A DNA stretch of 64,000 nt from Anaerolentibacter hominis. GTDB lineage: Bacteria > Bacillota > Clostridia > Lachnospirales > Lachnospiraceae. How positions within the stretch are numbered: position 1 is the first letter of the stretch; each line of letters begins with the position of its first letter. The DNA is taken from NCBI RefSeq assembly GCF_032380675.1, contig NZ_JAWDIX010000002.1, forward strand, positions 423,901-487,900, in the 5' to 3' direction. Made by a program: the position numbers and the translations under genes. The notes under the pieces are model-generated. The model was not told the DNA's origin. It saw only the letters and a list, made by a program, of their open reading frames with translations, and ran no database searches. Positions 52,746-60,930 of this stretch are shown one piece after another.

Positions 52746-52746
52746 A
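52712..52746 (+). repeat. 3' fragment of the 183-bp repeat inside a gene end (fragment G)
   Basis: 35 bases match the 3' end of the full repeat (GCGGCT.GCAG plus the CAAGTACGC/GCGTACTTG hairpin) with one mismatch. It encodes the last residues and stop of the dehydrogenase. Confidence 0.88.
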
Positions 52747-52766
52747 AAATGAAAGGAGAGTACAGG

Positions 52767-53231
52767 ATGGATTATAACGAAGAAATAGTCCGCATAGCGG
52801 AACAGGAGAAGAAGCTGCAGTTTACCAAATTCGACAGTTTCGACGCCCTGGAACTGGGAACGTTAATTATCGAGCGGGCCAAGAAGGAACAGAGGACGAT
52901 TGCGATTCATATCTCCCTGAACAGAAGAGATTTGTTTCATTTTTCCTTCCCGGGAGCAGCACCGGACAATGATTACTGGCTGCGGCGAAAAGAAAACGCG
53001 GTGTACTTTTTCGGCAAAAGCTCCCTGGCTCTGGAATATGAGATGGAGCAGAAAAACAGAGATATTAAAACCTTTTTGGGACTATCAGAACCCATAGCGG
53101 CCAAGGGCGGAGGCTTTCCTATCATACTCAGGGGGACGGGCCCTGTCGGAGCCGTTGTAGTGTCGGGTATGCAAAGCTTTGAGGATCATGCCTTTGCGGC
53201 TGAGGCAATCGAAGCGTTCTTATCAAAATAA
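52767..53231 (+). CDS. UPF0303 / HbpS-like family protein
   Basis: 154 residues from ATG 52767 (AAGGAGAG six bases upstream; ATG 52749 lies before this SD). It matches the UPF0303 branch of the GlcG/HbpS (DUF336) fold: ELGTLIIERAKKEQRTIAIHISLNRRDLFHFSFPGA, WLRRKENAV and GGGFPIILRGTGPVGAVVVSG. Related proteins bind heme or small ligands, but function here is unknown. It is 21 bases after the dehydrogenase, so probably in the same operon and perhaps linked to the same hydroxy-acid metabolism. Confidence 0.85.
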   Translation: MDYNEEIVRIAEQEKKLQFTKFDSFDALELGTLIIERAKKEQRTIAIHISLNRRDLFHFSFPGAAPDNDYWLRRKENAVYFFGKSSLALEYEMEQKNRDIKTFLGLSEPIAAKGGGFPIILRGTGPVGAVVVSGMQSFEDHAFAAEAIEAFLSK

Positions 53232-53258
53232 TCATCGCCACAGGGTGACCGGAACAAA

Positions 53259-53296
53259 AAACAGGGCAGGAAGATGACTTCCTGCCCTGTTTCTCT
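53259..53296. terminator. Terminator between convergent genes
   Basis: 15-bp stem AAACAGGGCAGGAAG/CTTCCTGCCCTGTTT with an ATGA loop; A-run before and T-rich after, so it may work on both strands. Confidence 0.88.
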
Positions 53297-53318
53297 TGTA
53301 TGATTATAAACGAACGAT

Positions 53319-53954
53319 TTATGCCATAACCTCTTTTACTACGTCAGCGATAGACTGATCTTTGCAGTTCTTATAGAAAAGATCCAGAGTATTCGGGCCG
53401 CCGAAGGAAGCACGAACCAGCTCTCTGTCTGCATTTTTCAGGATGTATTTGATATCGGTATGAGAAACAGCCTTTAATTCGTTCAGAATTCTGGCATTGT
53501 TTTTCTCAGACTCGGCAGCTTCCGGCGGATATCCTCCACCTGGCTCCTGCTCGAATAATTTCTCGAACATATATTTTAAGTTCAGTTCGCCGCCCCAGCC
53601 AAAACCTTTGGCAAAAGGAAGTGCAACGCAGTTGCCGGCATTGATCTGAGTAAACAGATAAGTATCAGAAGGATCTACAACATGGCCGCAGGTAACGCCA
53701 GGCATAGCGTTTGCTGCTAAAGTTGCGCCTTCACCGGTTCCGCATCCGGTTACTACAAAATCTGCTGCTCCTGAGTTCAGAAGTGTGGAGATCAGGATAG
53801 CAGCCTGATTGTAAGTCATTCTATGATCTTTCAGATTGTACTGACCGTAGTTATCTACAGTATGGCCTTTTGCTTCGGCAATGTCCTTGAGTGTGTTGTA
53901 AACCAGTTCATTTTTCTCAGACTGGCTCCATTCCATTACTAATGCGATTTTCAT
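53319..53954 (-). CDS. RpiB/LacA/LacB family sugar-phosphate isomerase
   Basis: Aldose-ketose isomerase fold, 211 residues from ATG 53954 (GGGAGG upstream on the minus strand). The conserved FVVTGCGTGEGATLAANAMPGVTCGHV carries the active-site Cys of RpiB/LacAB proteins. The C-terminal half is longer than in RpiB (about 150 residues). It could isomerise ribose 5-phosphate, galactose 6-phosphate or another sugar phosphate. A consensus promoter with an adjoining palindromic operator lies upstream, suggesting induction by its substrate. No kinase or transporter adjoins it. Confidence 0.88.
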   Translation of the reverse strand: MKIALVMEWSQSEKNELVYNTLKDIAEAKGHTVDNYGQYNLKDHRMTYNQAAILISTLLNSGAADFVVTGCGTGEGATLAANAMPGVTCGHVVDPSDTYLFTQINAGNCVALPFAKGFGWGGELNLKYMFEKLFEQEPGGGYPPEAAESEKNNARILNELKAVSHTDIKYILKNADRELVRASFGGPNTLDLFYKNCKDQSIADVVKEVMA

Positions 53955-54045
53955 GATAAACCTCCCAATTTGTATCATACGATGCTCCAAACAGGGCACC
54001 GGTTCGGACAGAAACATCTGTCAATTATGTTGTTGCTTGTCTGCT

Positions 54046-54091
54046 ACTTGTCAGACAAGTTTATTGTATTCTTTTTGTCCGGGACTGTCAA
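54046..54091 (-). promoter_or_regulatory. Promoter and palindromic operator of the sugar-phosphate isomerase gene
   Basis: On the minus strand: TTGACA (54091-54086), 17-base spacer, TACAAT (54068-54063), then a perfect palindrome ACTTGTCAGACAAGT (54060-54046) at the expected transcription start. The TTGTCNGACAA core resembles GntR-family operators. No regulator gene adjoins. Confidence 0.7.
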
Positions 54092-54191
54092 TAGAAATTA
54101 ACGACAAAAGAGGAAGATTTATAAGGAAAGAGAAAAGGTTTCAAAATTCCTGTGCGTTTTTCTGCATTTGCGTGTTGATTCCGGCATGGAC

Positions 54192-54220
54192 TTGACGTAT
54201 CCCGATGTTTGCAGTAGAAT
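54192..54220 (+). promoter_or_regulatory. Promoter of the PHP hydrolase gene
   Basis: TTGACG (54192-54197), 17-base spacer, TAGAAT (54215-54220). The surrounding 54092-54319 has no other feature I can support. Confidence 0.55.
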
Positions 54221-54319
54221 CCAAGTCATAAAATGAAGCTGAAATTCAGAGTTGACTGAACACGAAGCTGTAGGCCTGTCTATGGATGGCGGGCCGGCGG
54301 GAAGGGCAGGTATTATAGA

Positions 54320-55042
54320 ATGGAATTCGTATTGGATACACATACACATTCACTCGTGAGCGGACATGCTTACAGTACACTCAAAGAAATGATTGATACG
54401 GCGCGGGAAAAAGACCTGAAGCTTCTGGCTGTGACAGAACACGGGCCTGCCATTAAGGGGACTACTTCCGAGATGTATTATTATAATCTGAAGGTTGTGC
54501 CGCGCCGGTACGGCGATCTGGAGCTGATGCTGGGGACAGAGGCCAATATTATTGACTTTACAGGCGGGCTTGACATTGGAGCAAAGACAATCCGCTGTGT
54601 GGATTACATTGTAGCCAGCATGCATATGTATGCGATTGCTCCAGGAACCTACGAAGAAAATACGGCGGCCTACCTGGGGGCTCTCCGCAATCCGGGCGTG
54701 AACACGATAGGCCATCCGGATGATGGAAGATATCCCTTCGATATGGAAGCATTGGTAAAGGGCGCAAAGGAAACCGGCACACTGTTGGAACTGAATAACT
54801 CCTCCCTGATGCCCAAATGTTCCCGCCTGAATGCCTGGGAAAATGACAAAGCCATGCTGCTCCTGTGCAAGGAGATGTCTGTTCCGATCGTGGTGGACAG
54901 CGATGCGCACATTTGCTATGATGTGGGGAATTTTACGCAGGCCAGAAAACTTCTGGAGGAAGTAAATTTTCCGGAGAAACTGGTGGCGAACACATCTGTG
55001 GAGAAATTTAAGGAGCTGCTTGCTGCGAAAAAAGGTAGATAA
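54320..55042 (+). CDS. PHP-domain phosphatase (YcdX type)
   Basis: Metal-dependent phosphoesterase with the PHP fold, 240 residues from ATG 54320. Metal ligands visible: DTHTHS (7-12), TEHGP, the Glu in GTEANI, HMY, IGHPDD and DSDAH. This set matches the trinuclear-zinc YcdX group of phosphatases and not the histidinol phosphatase HisK. The substrate is unknown. It has its own promoter and terminator. Confidence 0.9.
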   Translation: MEFVLDTHTHSLVSGHAYSTLKEMIDTAREKDLKLLAVTEHGPAIKGTTSEMYYYNLKVVPRRYGDLELMLGTEANIIDFTGGLDIGAKTIRCVDYIVASMHMYAIAPGTYEENTAAYLGALRNPGVNTIGHPDDGRYPFDMEALVKGAKETGTLLELNNSSLMPKCSRLNAWENDKAMLLLCKEMSVPIVVDSDAHICYDVGNFTQARKLLEEVNFPEKLVANTSVEKFKELLAAKKGR

Positions 55043-55063
55043 GCAGAAAAACCAAGTTAGCAG

Positions 55064-55106
55064 AGCCGGATACGGTCTTATATAGAAGCCGTGTCCGGCT
55101 TTATTT
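55064..55106 (+). terminator. Terminator after the PHP gene
   Basis: Stem AGCCGGATACGG/CCGTGTCCGGCT (55064-55075, 55089-55100), with one A-G mismatch, followed by TTTATTT. The following 55107-55303 has no recognised feature. Confidence 0.82.
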
Positions 55107-55303
55107 GACTGCAGTAAGGTGCTGGTGTTTGTTATAGAGCAAATTCTGCCAGAAACCTCTTTACTTTCGCACTTTATAGTAGTAAAATTGTGCTATTGAG
55201 GTATTGTGAAGCACAGCAGATGTCCGGTCCATAGATACGGGCATGCCGTCTGAAGAGGACGGAACAGGAACGCTGCAGTTTAGGAAAGGAAGGAAATCTG
55301 ATT

Positions 55304-55615
55304 ATGAACAAGAAAATCAAGACGCCGGCAGTGGATTATTTGTTTGAGGCTATTCTAAGTTTGAAATCGCCGGAAGAATGTTATATTTTCTTTGAGGATA
55401 TCTGTACGATAAATGAGCTTTTGTCACTTTCACAGCGCTTTGAGGTGGCGAGAATGCTTCGCGAGAAGAAGACCTATATGGAAATTGCGGAGAAGACCGG
55501 AGCGTCCACCGCTACAATCAGCCGTGTGAACCGTTCTCTTAATTATGGTAATGACGGATATGATATGGTCTTTGAACGGATTGGCAATCCGGAGGGTGAA
55601 GAACCGGAAGCTTAA
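55304..55615 (+). CDS. TrpR-related YerC/YecD family regulator
   Basis: DNA-binding protein of 103 residues from ATG 55304 (AGGAAAGGAAGG upstream). The TrpR-like region is EECYIFFEDICTINELLSLSQRFEVARMLREKKTYMEIAEKTGASTATISRVNRSL, in which ASTATISRVNRSL is the recognition helix. YerC-type proteins are widespread in Firmicutes, often beside pcrA; here pcrA lies one gene away. Ligand and regulon are unknown. Confidence 0.9.
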   Translation: MNKKIKTPAVDYLFEAILSLKSPEECYIFFEDICTINELLSLSQRFEVARMLREKKTYMEIAEKTGASTATISRVNRSLNYGNDGYDMVFERIGNPEGEEPEA

Positions 55616-55642
55616 CCGGAATTTGAGAACAAAGAATCCCGC

Positions 55643-55683
55643 AAACAGGCAGCATCCTTATTGGGATACTGCCTGTTACTTTT
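55643..55683 (+). terminator. Terminator after the yerC-like gene
   Basis: Stem AACAGGCAG.ATCC/GGAT.CTGCCTGTT (55643-55656, 55664-55677) followed by ACTTTTTT. Confidence 0.85.
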
Positions 55684-55712
55684 TTGACGAACCGCTTTTA
55701 GAAGATGTTTGC

Positions 55713-56384
55713 TCAGTCCTGAGCCGGTTTTTCTTTTTTAACCTGAGCTTTGCTGGAAGAGCGCTCGGCCGGCACTGCTTTTTTTAAGGATGACGGGTAG
55801 GAATTATCCAGCAGCTTTTCAATCATCATTTTCTTTACATATACATCAAAGCTGAGCATACAGATATAGGCAAAGTTAGTAAGAAAATCCCTCTCTGCTT
55901 CATTTTCTACCTGGCTGAAACTTTCCTTCGCTTTATTCAGATCCCGGATAACATTTTTCGTCAGACTGTTCATATTATCATGGAGAAGTCCAAATACTTC
56001 CGTATAAACCGACTGCAGGTTTATTTCTCCCATGTCGTTGTAGAAGCCTTTGATTAAAGGTTCAAGAATGCTTTGAATATCGCTGATAGACAGAAAGTTC
56101 TTGAAATAATAGATAAAAATAAGCAGCAGAATATGTTCCTTGGAATACTTCTTTTTGTTGGGCGAAGGAAGCAGGTCATTCTTCGTATAATTGTTTATCA
56201 TGGTCTTTGTCATGATTTTATCGGCCATATATCGCTTGGAAGACTGGAGATGCTCGTCCATAAATGTGGTGACCTGATCCATGTACAGATCAATATTAGG
56301 TATATCTTCCGGCAAAATATAGTCCATGGAACGGATATAATCTATGAGTTCATAAATATAATCATCTTTCGATTTGCTTTCCAT
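55713..56384 (-). CDS. DUF1836 domain protein
   Basis: 223 residues from ATG 56384 (GAGGTGA upstream on the minus strand). The DUF1836 region holds a MerR-like helix-turn-helix (MTKTMINNYTKNDLLPSPNKKKYSKEHILLLIFIYYFKNFLSISDIQSIL), so a DNA-binding role is likely. The C-terminal tail is Ser/Lys-rich (SSKAQVKKEKPAQD). Function is not established. It is divergent from pcrA with 159 bases between starts. Confidence 0.85.
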   Translation of the reverse strand: MESKSKDDYIYELIDYIRSMDYILPEDIPNIDLYMDQVTTFMDEHLQSSKRYMADKIMTKTMINNYTKNDLLPSPNKKKYSKEHILLLIFIYYFKNFLSISDIQSILEPLIKGFYNDMGEINLQSVYTEVFGLLHDNMNSLTKNVIRDLNKAKESFSQVENEAERDFLTNFAYICMLSFDVYVKKMMIEKLLDNSYPSSLKKAVPAERSSSKAQVKKEKPAQD

Positions 56385-56495
56385 CAATTCACCTCACGCA
56401 GTAGTAAGAATAACAAAAACAGAACCCGGACATATCAATCTTAATTTTAACATTAAACTATATTATATAGTATTCAATACTACTTGTAAAGCGTA

Positions 56496-56524
56496 TTGAA
56501 TCAAATTGAAGAAACTGCTATAAT
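56496..56524 (+). promoter_or_regulatory. pcrA promoter
   Basis: TTGAAT (56496-56501), 17-base spacer, TATAAT (56519-56524), 19 bases before the pcrA start. Confidence 0.65.
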
Positions 56525-56543
56525 GAGCCGATGGAGGATATTT

Positions 56544-58844
56544 ATGAGCATATATGAAAATCTGAATCCGGAGCAGCAGGATGCGGTGAAACATTATAAA
56601 GGCCCGCTTCTGATCCTGGCAGGCGCAGGTTCCGGGAAAACCAGGGTACTTACCTACCGAATCGCCTATCTGATGGACCAGTACGGGGTCAGCCCGTGGA
56701 ATATTCTGGCATTGACCTTTACGAATAAGGCAGCGGGAGAAATGCGTCAGCGAGTGGATGACATTGTCGGGTTCGGTGCGGAGAATGTCTGGGTCAGCAC
56801 CTTTCATTCCACCTGTGTGCGAATACTGCGCAGACACGCAAAAGAGCTGGGATTTGAGAATAATTTTACAATCTATGATACAGATGATCAGAAAACTCTG
56901 ATGAAGGAAATCTGTAAATACTTAAATATAGATACAAAATTTTTAAAAGAAAGAGCGATACTCTCAGCCATCTCTTCCGCTAAAAATGAATTGATCACAC
57001 CGGAGCAATATGACAATGTCAATGCCGGTGATTTTGGAAAGCGCAAGATTGCGGCGGCTTATCTGGAGTATCAAAAGCGTCTGAGAAGCAATAACGCAAT
57101 GGACTTCGATGACCTGATCATGAAAACAATCGAATTATTCCGGGATAATGAAGAGATACTATCTTATTATCAGCAGCGTTTTAAATTTATTTTGGTGGAC
57201 GAGTATCAGGATACGAATACCGCCCAGTTTAAGCTGATCAGCATGCTGGCGTCCACTGTAAATGAGGATGGGGAGATCGAGCATAACTTGTGCGTGGTCG
57301 GTGACGATGACCAGTCGATCTATAAATTTCGGGGCGCTAATATTCAAAATATACTGAGCTTTGAAAAGACTTATCCGGATGCGGTAGTGATTAAACTGGA
57401 GCAGAATTACCGTTCTACGCAGACGATTCTGGATGCGGCGAACGAGGTAATACATAACAATACAGAGAGAAAAGACAAGCGGCTCTGGACCTCCAACGAC
57501 AAGGGCGATCTTATTTCTTATACACAGTATGAAAATGAGTATGAAGAGGCGGAGCATATTGTTCAGGAAATTGCAGAGCGGATCAGCAAGGACAATGCAG
57601 AATACCGGGATTTTGCAATTCTATATCGTACAAATGCCCAGTCACGTATTTTCGAGGAGAAATTCAATGTCAGGGGTATACCCTATAATATTGTAAATGG
57701 ACATAATTTTTATGAACGGCGGGAGATCAAGGATCTTCTGGCGTATTTACAGACGATTGACAATGGAATGGACGATCTTGCTGTCCGGCGGATTATCAAT
57801 GTGCCGCGGCGGGGCATCGGCCTGACAACGGTGGATAGAATTGCAGAATATGCGCAAAATAATGATATCAGTTTTTACGATACCCTGCTGCATGCGGAGT
57901 CTGTGCCAGGACTTAGCCGGAGCGCAAATAAGGTTATGTCGTTTGTCAGCCTGATCGAATCTCTGAAATCCAGACTCGGCGCACCTGATTATACATTGCT
58001 GGATCTGATCAAGGAGATAATCGAGGCCACCGGTTACGTAAGCGACCTGGAGGCGGAAGGCACGGAGGAGGCACAGGGGAGAATTGACAACATTGACGAG
58101 TTGATCAACATTGTCGCTCACTATGTACAAAATGCCCAGGAAGAGCCTACGTTAAGCGGGCTTCTGGAACAGATGAAAATAAACGGGGCAGGAGAGTCCG
58201 TGGAAGACGGGAAGGAAAATGTAAAAAACCCCAACAACCGGGTTTTGCTGATGACGCTTCACAGTGCCAAGGGACTGGAATTTCCCTATGTATTTCTCTG
58301 TGGTATGGAGGATGGAATCTTTCCGGGATACATGTCTATTGTAGCCGATGATCCATCTGAGCTGGAGGAAGAAAGAAGACTTTGCTACGTGGGGATTACC
58401 AGAGCCAGGAAGAAATTGTATATAAGTGCGGCACGGCAGAGAATGCTCAGGGGGGAGACCCAGTTTAACAAACCGTCCCGTTTTATCCATGAAATTCCAC
58501 GCTTCCTGCTTGAAGAAACTCCGGATTCACTGGCGCCCCGGTTTAAGAAGAAAGAAGAAAGAATCTTCGAACGCAAAGAAGGCGGTCTGTTCGGCGACAA
58601 CCCGTTTATTTCTAAGGGAATCCGGACAAAGCCTTATCCGGATTTGTTTGATAAAGGGAGAAAAGCAGACTATAGCAAGGTTTCCTATGGTGTGGGCGAC
58701 CGGGTCAGTCATATCAAGTTCGGAGGCGGTACCGTGATGGACATGATCCAGAAGGGCGCCGACTATGAAGTTGTGATTGAATTTGACCGGGTCGGCACGA
58801 AACGGATGATGGCTTCCTTTGCGAAACTGAAGCCGTCAGTATAA
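56544..58844 (+). CDS. pcrA: ATP-dependent DNA helicase PcrA (UvrD/Rep family)
   Basis: Superfamily 1A 3'-5' helicase in repair and plasmid/rolling-circle replication. 766 residues from ATG 56544 (GGAGGAT upstream); the 16-codon extension overlaps the promoter. Motifs: NLNPEQQDAV (Q motif), LAGAGSGKTR (Walker A), ALTFTNKAAGEMR, ILVDEYQDTN (Walker B), VVGDDDQSIYKFRGA, LEQNYRST, LMTLHSAKGLEFPYVFL and RLCYVGITRARK. The C-terminal 80 residues (YSKVSYGVGDRVSHIKFGGGTVMDM) form the Tudor-like RNA polymerase-binding region typical of PcrA. Confidence 0.97.
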   Translation: MSIYENLNPEQQDAVKHYKGPLLILAGAGSGKTRVLTYRIAYLMDQYGVSPWNILALTFTNKAAGEMRQRVDDIVGFGAENVWVSTFHSTCVRILRRHAKELGFENNFTIYDTDDQKTLMKEICKYLNIDTKFLKERAILSAISSAKNELITPEQYDNVNAGDFGKRKIAAAYLEYQKRLRSNNAMDFDDLIMKTIELFRDNEEILSYYQQRFKFILVDEYQDTNTAQFKLISMLASTVNEDGEIEHNLCVVGDDDQSIYKFRGANIQNILSFEKTYPDAVVIKLEQNYRSTQTILDAANEVIHNNTERKDKRLWTSNDKGDLISYTQYENEYEEAEHIVQEIAERISKDNAEYRDFAILYRTNAQSRIFEEKFNVRGIPYNIVNGHNFYERREIKDLLAYLQTIDNGMDDLAVRRIINVPRRGIGLTTVDRIAEYAQNNDISFYDTLLHAESVPGLSRSANKVMSFVSLIESLKSRLGAPDYTLLDLIKEIIEATGYVSDLEAEGTEEAQGRIDNIDELINIVAHYVQNAQEEPTLSGLLEQMKINGAGESVEDGKENVKNPNNRVLLMTLHSAKGLEFPYVFLCGMEDGIFPGYMSIVADDPSELEEERRLCYVGITRARKKLYISAARQRMLRGETQFNKPSRFIHEIPRFLLEETPDSLAPRFKKKEERIFERKEGGLFGDNPFISKGIRTKPYPDLFDKGRKADYSKVSYGVGDRVSHIKFGGGTVMDMIQKGADYEVVIEFDRVGTKRMMASFAKLKPSV

Positions 58845-58896
58845 GGAACTTCACCATAAAATTCCATTATTCATATGGCAATGGAGAAATGGTTAT

Positions 58897-58931
58897 GATA
58901 TAATAAGTACAGACATTATATCGTGCCGGAG
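58897..58931 (+). repeat. AT-rich palindrome with GTGCCGGAG tail, divergent copy
   Basis: GATATAAT/ATTATATC arms (58897-58904, 58915-58922) followed by GTGCCGGAG, the same plan as 24190-24228. It precedes the small membrane protein gene. Confidence 0.55.
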
Positions 58932-59044
58932 AAATCAAATGGTCTGCTGCTGCGGTTTCGATGATGGTTAGTTATACAAGTGTACAGACATCTGGTTAAC
59001 ATACTAAAATAGAAAAAGAATGAAGGAGAAAGGAAGTGTTTCGA

Positions 59045-59311
59045 ATGAGCGCTAAATTAGAAGAATTATTAACAGCGGCAAAGCTGGGAGAACTGATCCA
59101 CAAGAAAGATGACGAGAAAAAGAAACCTTGTGTAGTAGGGATTGTTTTTGCGGTAATCGGTGCGGTTGCCGTGGTGGCTGCGATTGCCTATGCAGTTTAT
59201 TGTTTTGTAACACCGGATTACCTCGAAGACTTTGATGATGACTTCGACGATTTTGATGATCTGGATGAGGAAGAGGAGGAAGAGGAAGAAACCGAATCTT
59301 CTGAAGAGTAA
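59045..59311 (+). CDS. Small membrane protein with acidic tail
   Basis: No known family. 88 residues from ATG 59045 (AAAGGAAG upstream; GTG 59036 is also possible). Residues 1-30 are amphipathic and charged (LEELLTAAKLGELIHKKDDEKKK), 31-57 form one membrane helix (VVGIVFAVIGAVAVVAAIAYAVYCFV), and the last 30 residues are almost wholly Asp/Glu in FDD and E-run repeats. The acidic tail probably faces outside or binds cations or basic partners. Followed by a strong terminator, so it is a real single-gene unit. Confidence 0.75.
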   Translation: MSAKLEELLTAAKLGELIHKKDDEKKKPCVVGIVFAVIGAVAVVAAIAYAVYCFVTPDYLEDFDDDFDDFDDLDEEEEEEEETESSEE

Positions 59312-59332
59312 TTACTGCCGGATAAAAGAACA

Positions 59333-59370
59333 ATAAGCCCTGCGATTTTATGAATCGCAGGGCTTATATC
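59333..59370 (+). terminator. Terminator after the acidic-tail gene
   Basis: 15-bp stem (arms 59333-59347 and 59353-59367) with a 5-base loop. Confidence 0.82.
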
Positions 59371-59514
59371 ATAATAGGAATTTATAAAGCAGCAGAGGAT
59401 GCACGGGGAAAAAGAGCTTCTTTGGAATGGGTATCGAAGCGTCACAGATTCCATTGCAGGAAGCTGGATCGCAGCGCGGTTCTTGCCGCAGGCGCTTTAG
59501 AAGGGAGTAAGTTT

Positions 59515-60498
59515 ATGAGAACAATTAAATGGGGAATCCTCGGATGCGGAAGAATATCCACAACCTTTTCCGCGGCTGTTAACGGAATGAAGGATGCCTG
59601 TATTACGGCCGTGGCGGCGAGAGATAAAAAAAGAGCGGAGCTCTTTGCCGCACAAACAGGCGCGCAGCGGGCCTATGGAAGTTATGAAGAACTGGCTGCC
59701 GATCCAGAGGTAGAGGTAATCTATATAGGCGTCCCCCATGCAATGCACAAGGACGCGGCGATTCTCTGCATGAAGTCGGGCAAGCATGTACTGTGTGAAA
59801 AACCATTTGCGCTGAATCAAAGAGAGGCGGAGGAGATGGTGCGCACTGCCAAAGAACATCAGGTGTTTCTCATGGAAGCATTCTGGACTAAATTCCTTCC
59901 GATCACCGCAAAGGCGAAAGATTGGATCAGAAATGGAAAAATAGGCGATGTCCAGTACATAAGAGCTGAGTTCTGCTTTAAGAATCCGGCGGATATTAAT
60001 AACCGGCTGTTCGATCCTGCACTGGGCGGCGGAGCCCTGCTGGATGTGGGGATTTATCCTATCAATTATGCTAACGATCTGCTGGGAGAACTGCCCTGTG
60101 AGATTGTGAGCAAAGCGGTTATCGGCTCCACCGGTGTGGATGAAATCAATTCTATGATTTTTCGTTATCCAAGCGGTGTCATTGCCGATATTAATTCGGC
60201 AATTGTGATGGAACGTCCGGAGAAAGCCGTAATCATAGGGGACGAAGGCAGGATTGAGGCGGAACCTTTCTGGGGAGCCCAGAGCATCTCTCTGTTTGAC
60301 GGCGACGGGCGTCTGGTCCAGGTATATGAGCAGAAGCACCCGGTCAATGGCTATGAATATGAGGCCATGGAGGTGGGACACTGCATCCGCCAGGGGAAAC
60401 TGGAGAGTGAGCGCCATAAGCTCGCCGATACGCTGGAGACCATGAAGATCATGGACGGTCTCAGGAAACAGTGGGGCTTACAGTATCCGGGAGAGTGA
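59515..60498 (+). CDS. Gfo/Idh/MocA family oxidoreductase
   Basis: NAD(P)-dependent sugar or cyclitol dehydrogenase, 328 residues from ATG 59515 (GGGAGTAAG upstream). N-terminal Rossmann motif WGILGCGRISTTF, the family CEKPFAL lysine motif at about residue 95, MEAFWTKFLP, and the C-terminal alpha/beta domain with GGGALLDVGIYPINYA. The pattern resembles trans-1,2-dihydrobenzene-diol dehydrogenase-like members. Substrate unknown. The 55-codon extension to 59350 begins inside the previous terminator and is rejected. Confidence 0.92.
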   Translation: MRTIKWGILGCGRISTTFSAAVNGMKDACITAVAARDKKRAELFAAQTGAQRAYGSYEELAADPEVEVIYIGVPHAMHKDAAILCMKSGKHVLCEKPFALNQREAEEMVRTAKEHQVFLMEAFWTKFLPITAKAKDWIRNGKIGDVQYIRAEFCFKNPADINNRLFDPALGGGALLDVGIYPINYANDLLGELPCEIVSKAVIGSTGVDEINSMIFRYPSGVIADINSAIVMERPEKAVIIGDEGRIEAEPFWGAQSISLFDGDGRLVQVYEQKHPVNGYEYEAMEVGHCIRQGKLESERHKLADTLETMKIMDGLRKQWGLQYPGE

Positions 60499-60627
60499 AC
60501 AATCCTGTGTCAGGGTGAAGAGTCATGAATGTATACAGCAGTCAGGAAAGAAAGTAAGATGCAAATAAAACAGACTAAAACGCAGTTTTATCACAATTTT
60601 GGGTTAGGATATAATAAATGATTACGC

Positions 60628-60719
60628 CAGGGTGTCAAAACAGTGCGCTGATGAGAGGTGAATTTATTCACAATATCATCTCCAGAAGACCATAGTACCA
60701 ATGTGCTTATGACACCCTG
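60628..60719 (+). other. 92-bp element with perfect 10-bp terminal inverted repeats
   Basis: CAGGGTGTCA (60628-60637) and TGACACCCTG (60710-60719) enclose two more pairings, GATGA/TCATC and GTGAAT/ATTCAC. TATAAT at 60610-60615 lies just upstream. It could be a small structured RNA or a miniature mobile element; no U-tract follows. The rest of 60499-60627 has nothing else recognisable. Confidence 0.55.
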
Positions 60720-60734
60720 ACGCTTCGATTATTT

Positions 60735-60916
60735 ATCATGGAAGTAGATAAGACTCCCCCCTCAATAGGAGGTGAGTAAATAACAAATTCGTCATGGTGG
60801 GAGCCCAGTCTCCTTCCAAGATAAAGCCTCCGGCGGATTGCAGAGCCGTACAGATGTATTATGTCATGCAAAGCATGACGTGCGGCTCGCAGCAAGTACG
60901 CCGAGGCGTACTTGAA
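60735..60916 (+). repeat. 183-bp dispersed structured repeat, copy E
   Basis: Full copy ending immediately before the SD (TGGAGGTG) of the response regulator gene. One stem base is C-to-T, giving a U-G pair instead of C-G. The 13-codon ORF MEVDKTPPSIGGE is intact. Confidence 0.93.
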
Positions 60917-60930
60917 ATGGAGGTGTCCAC

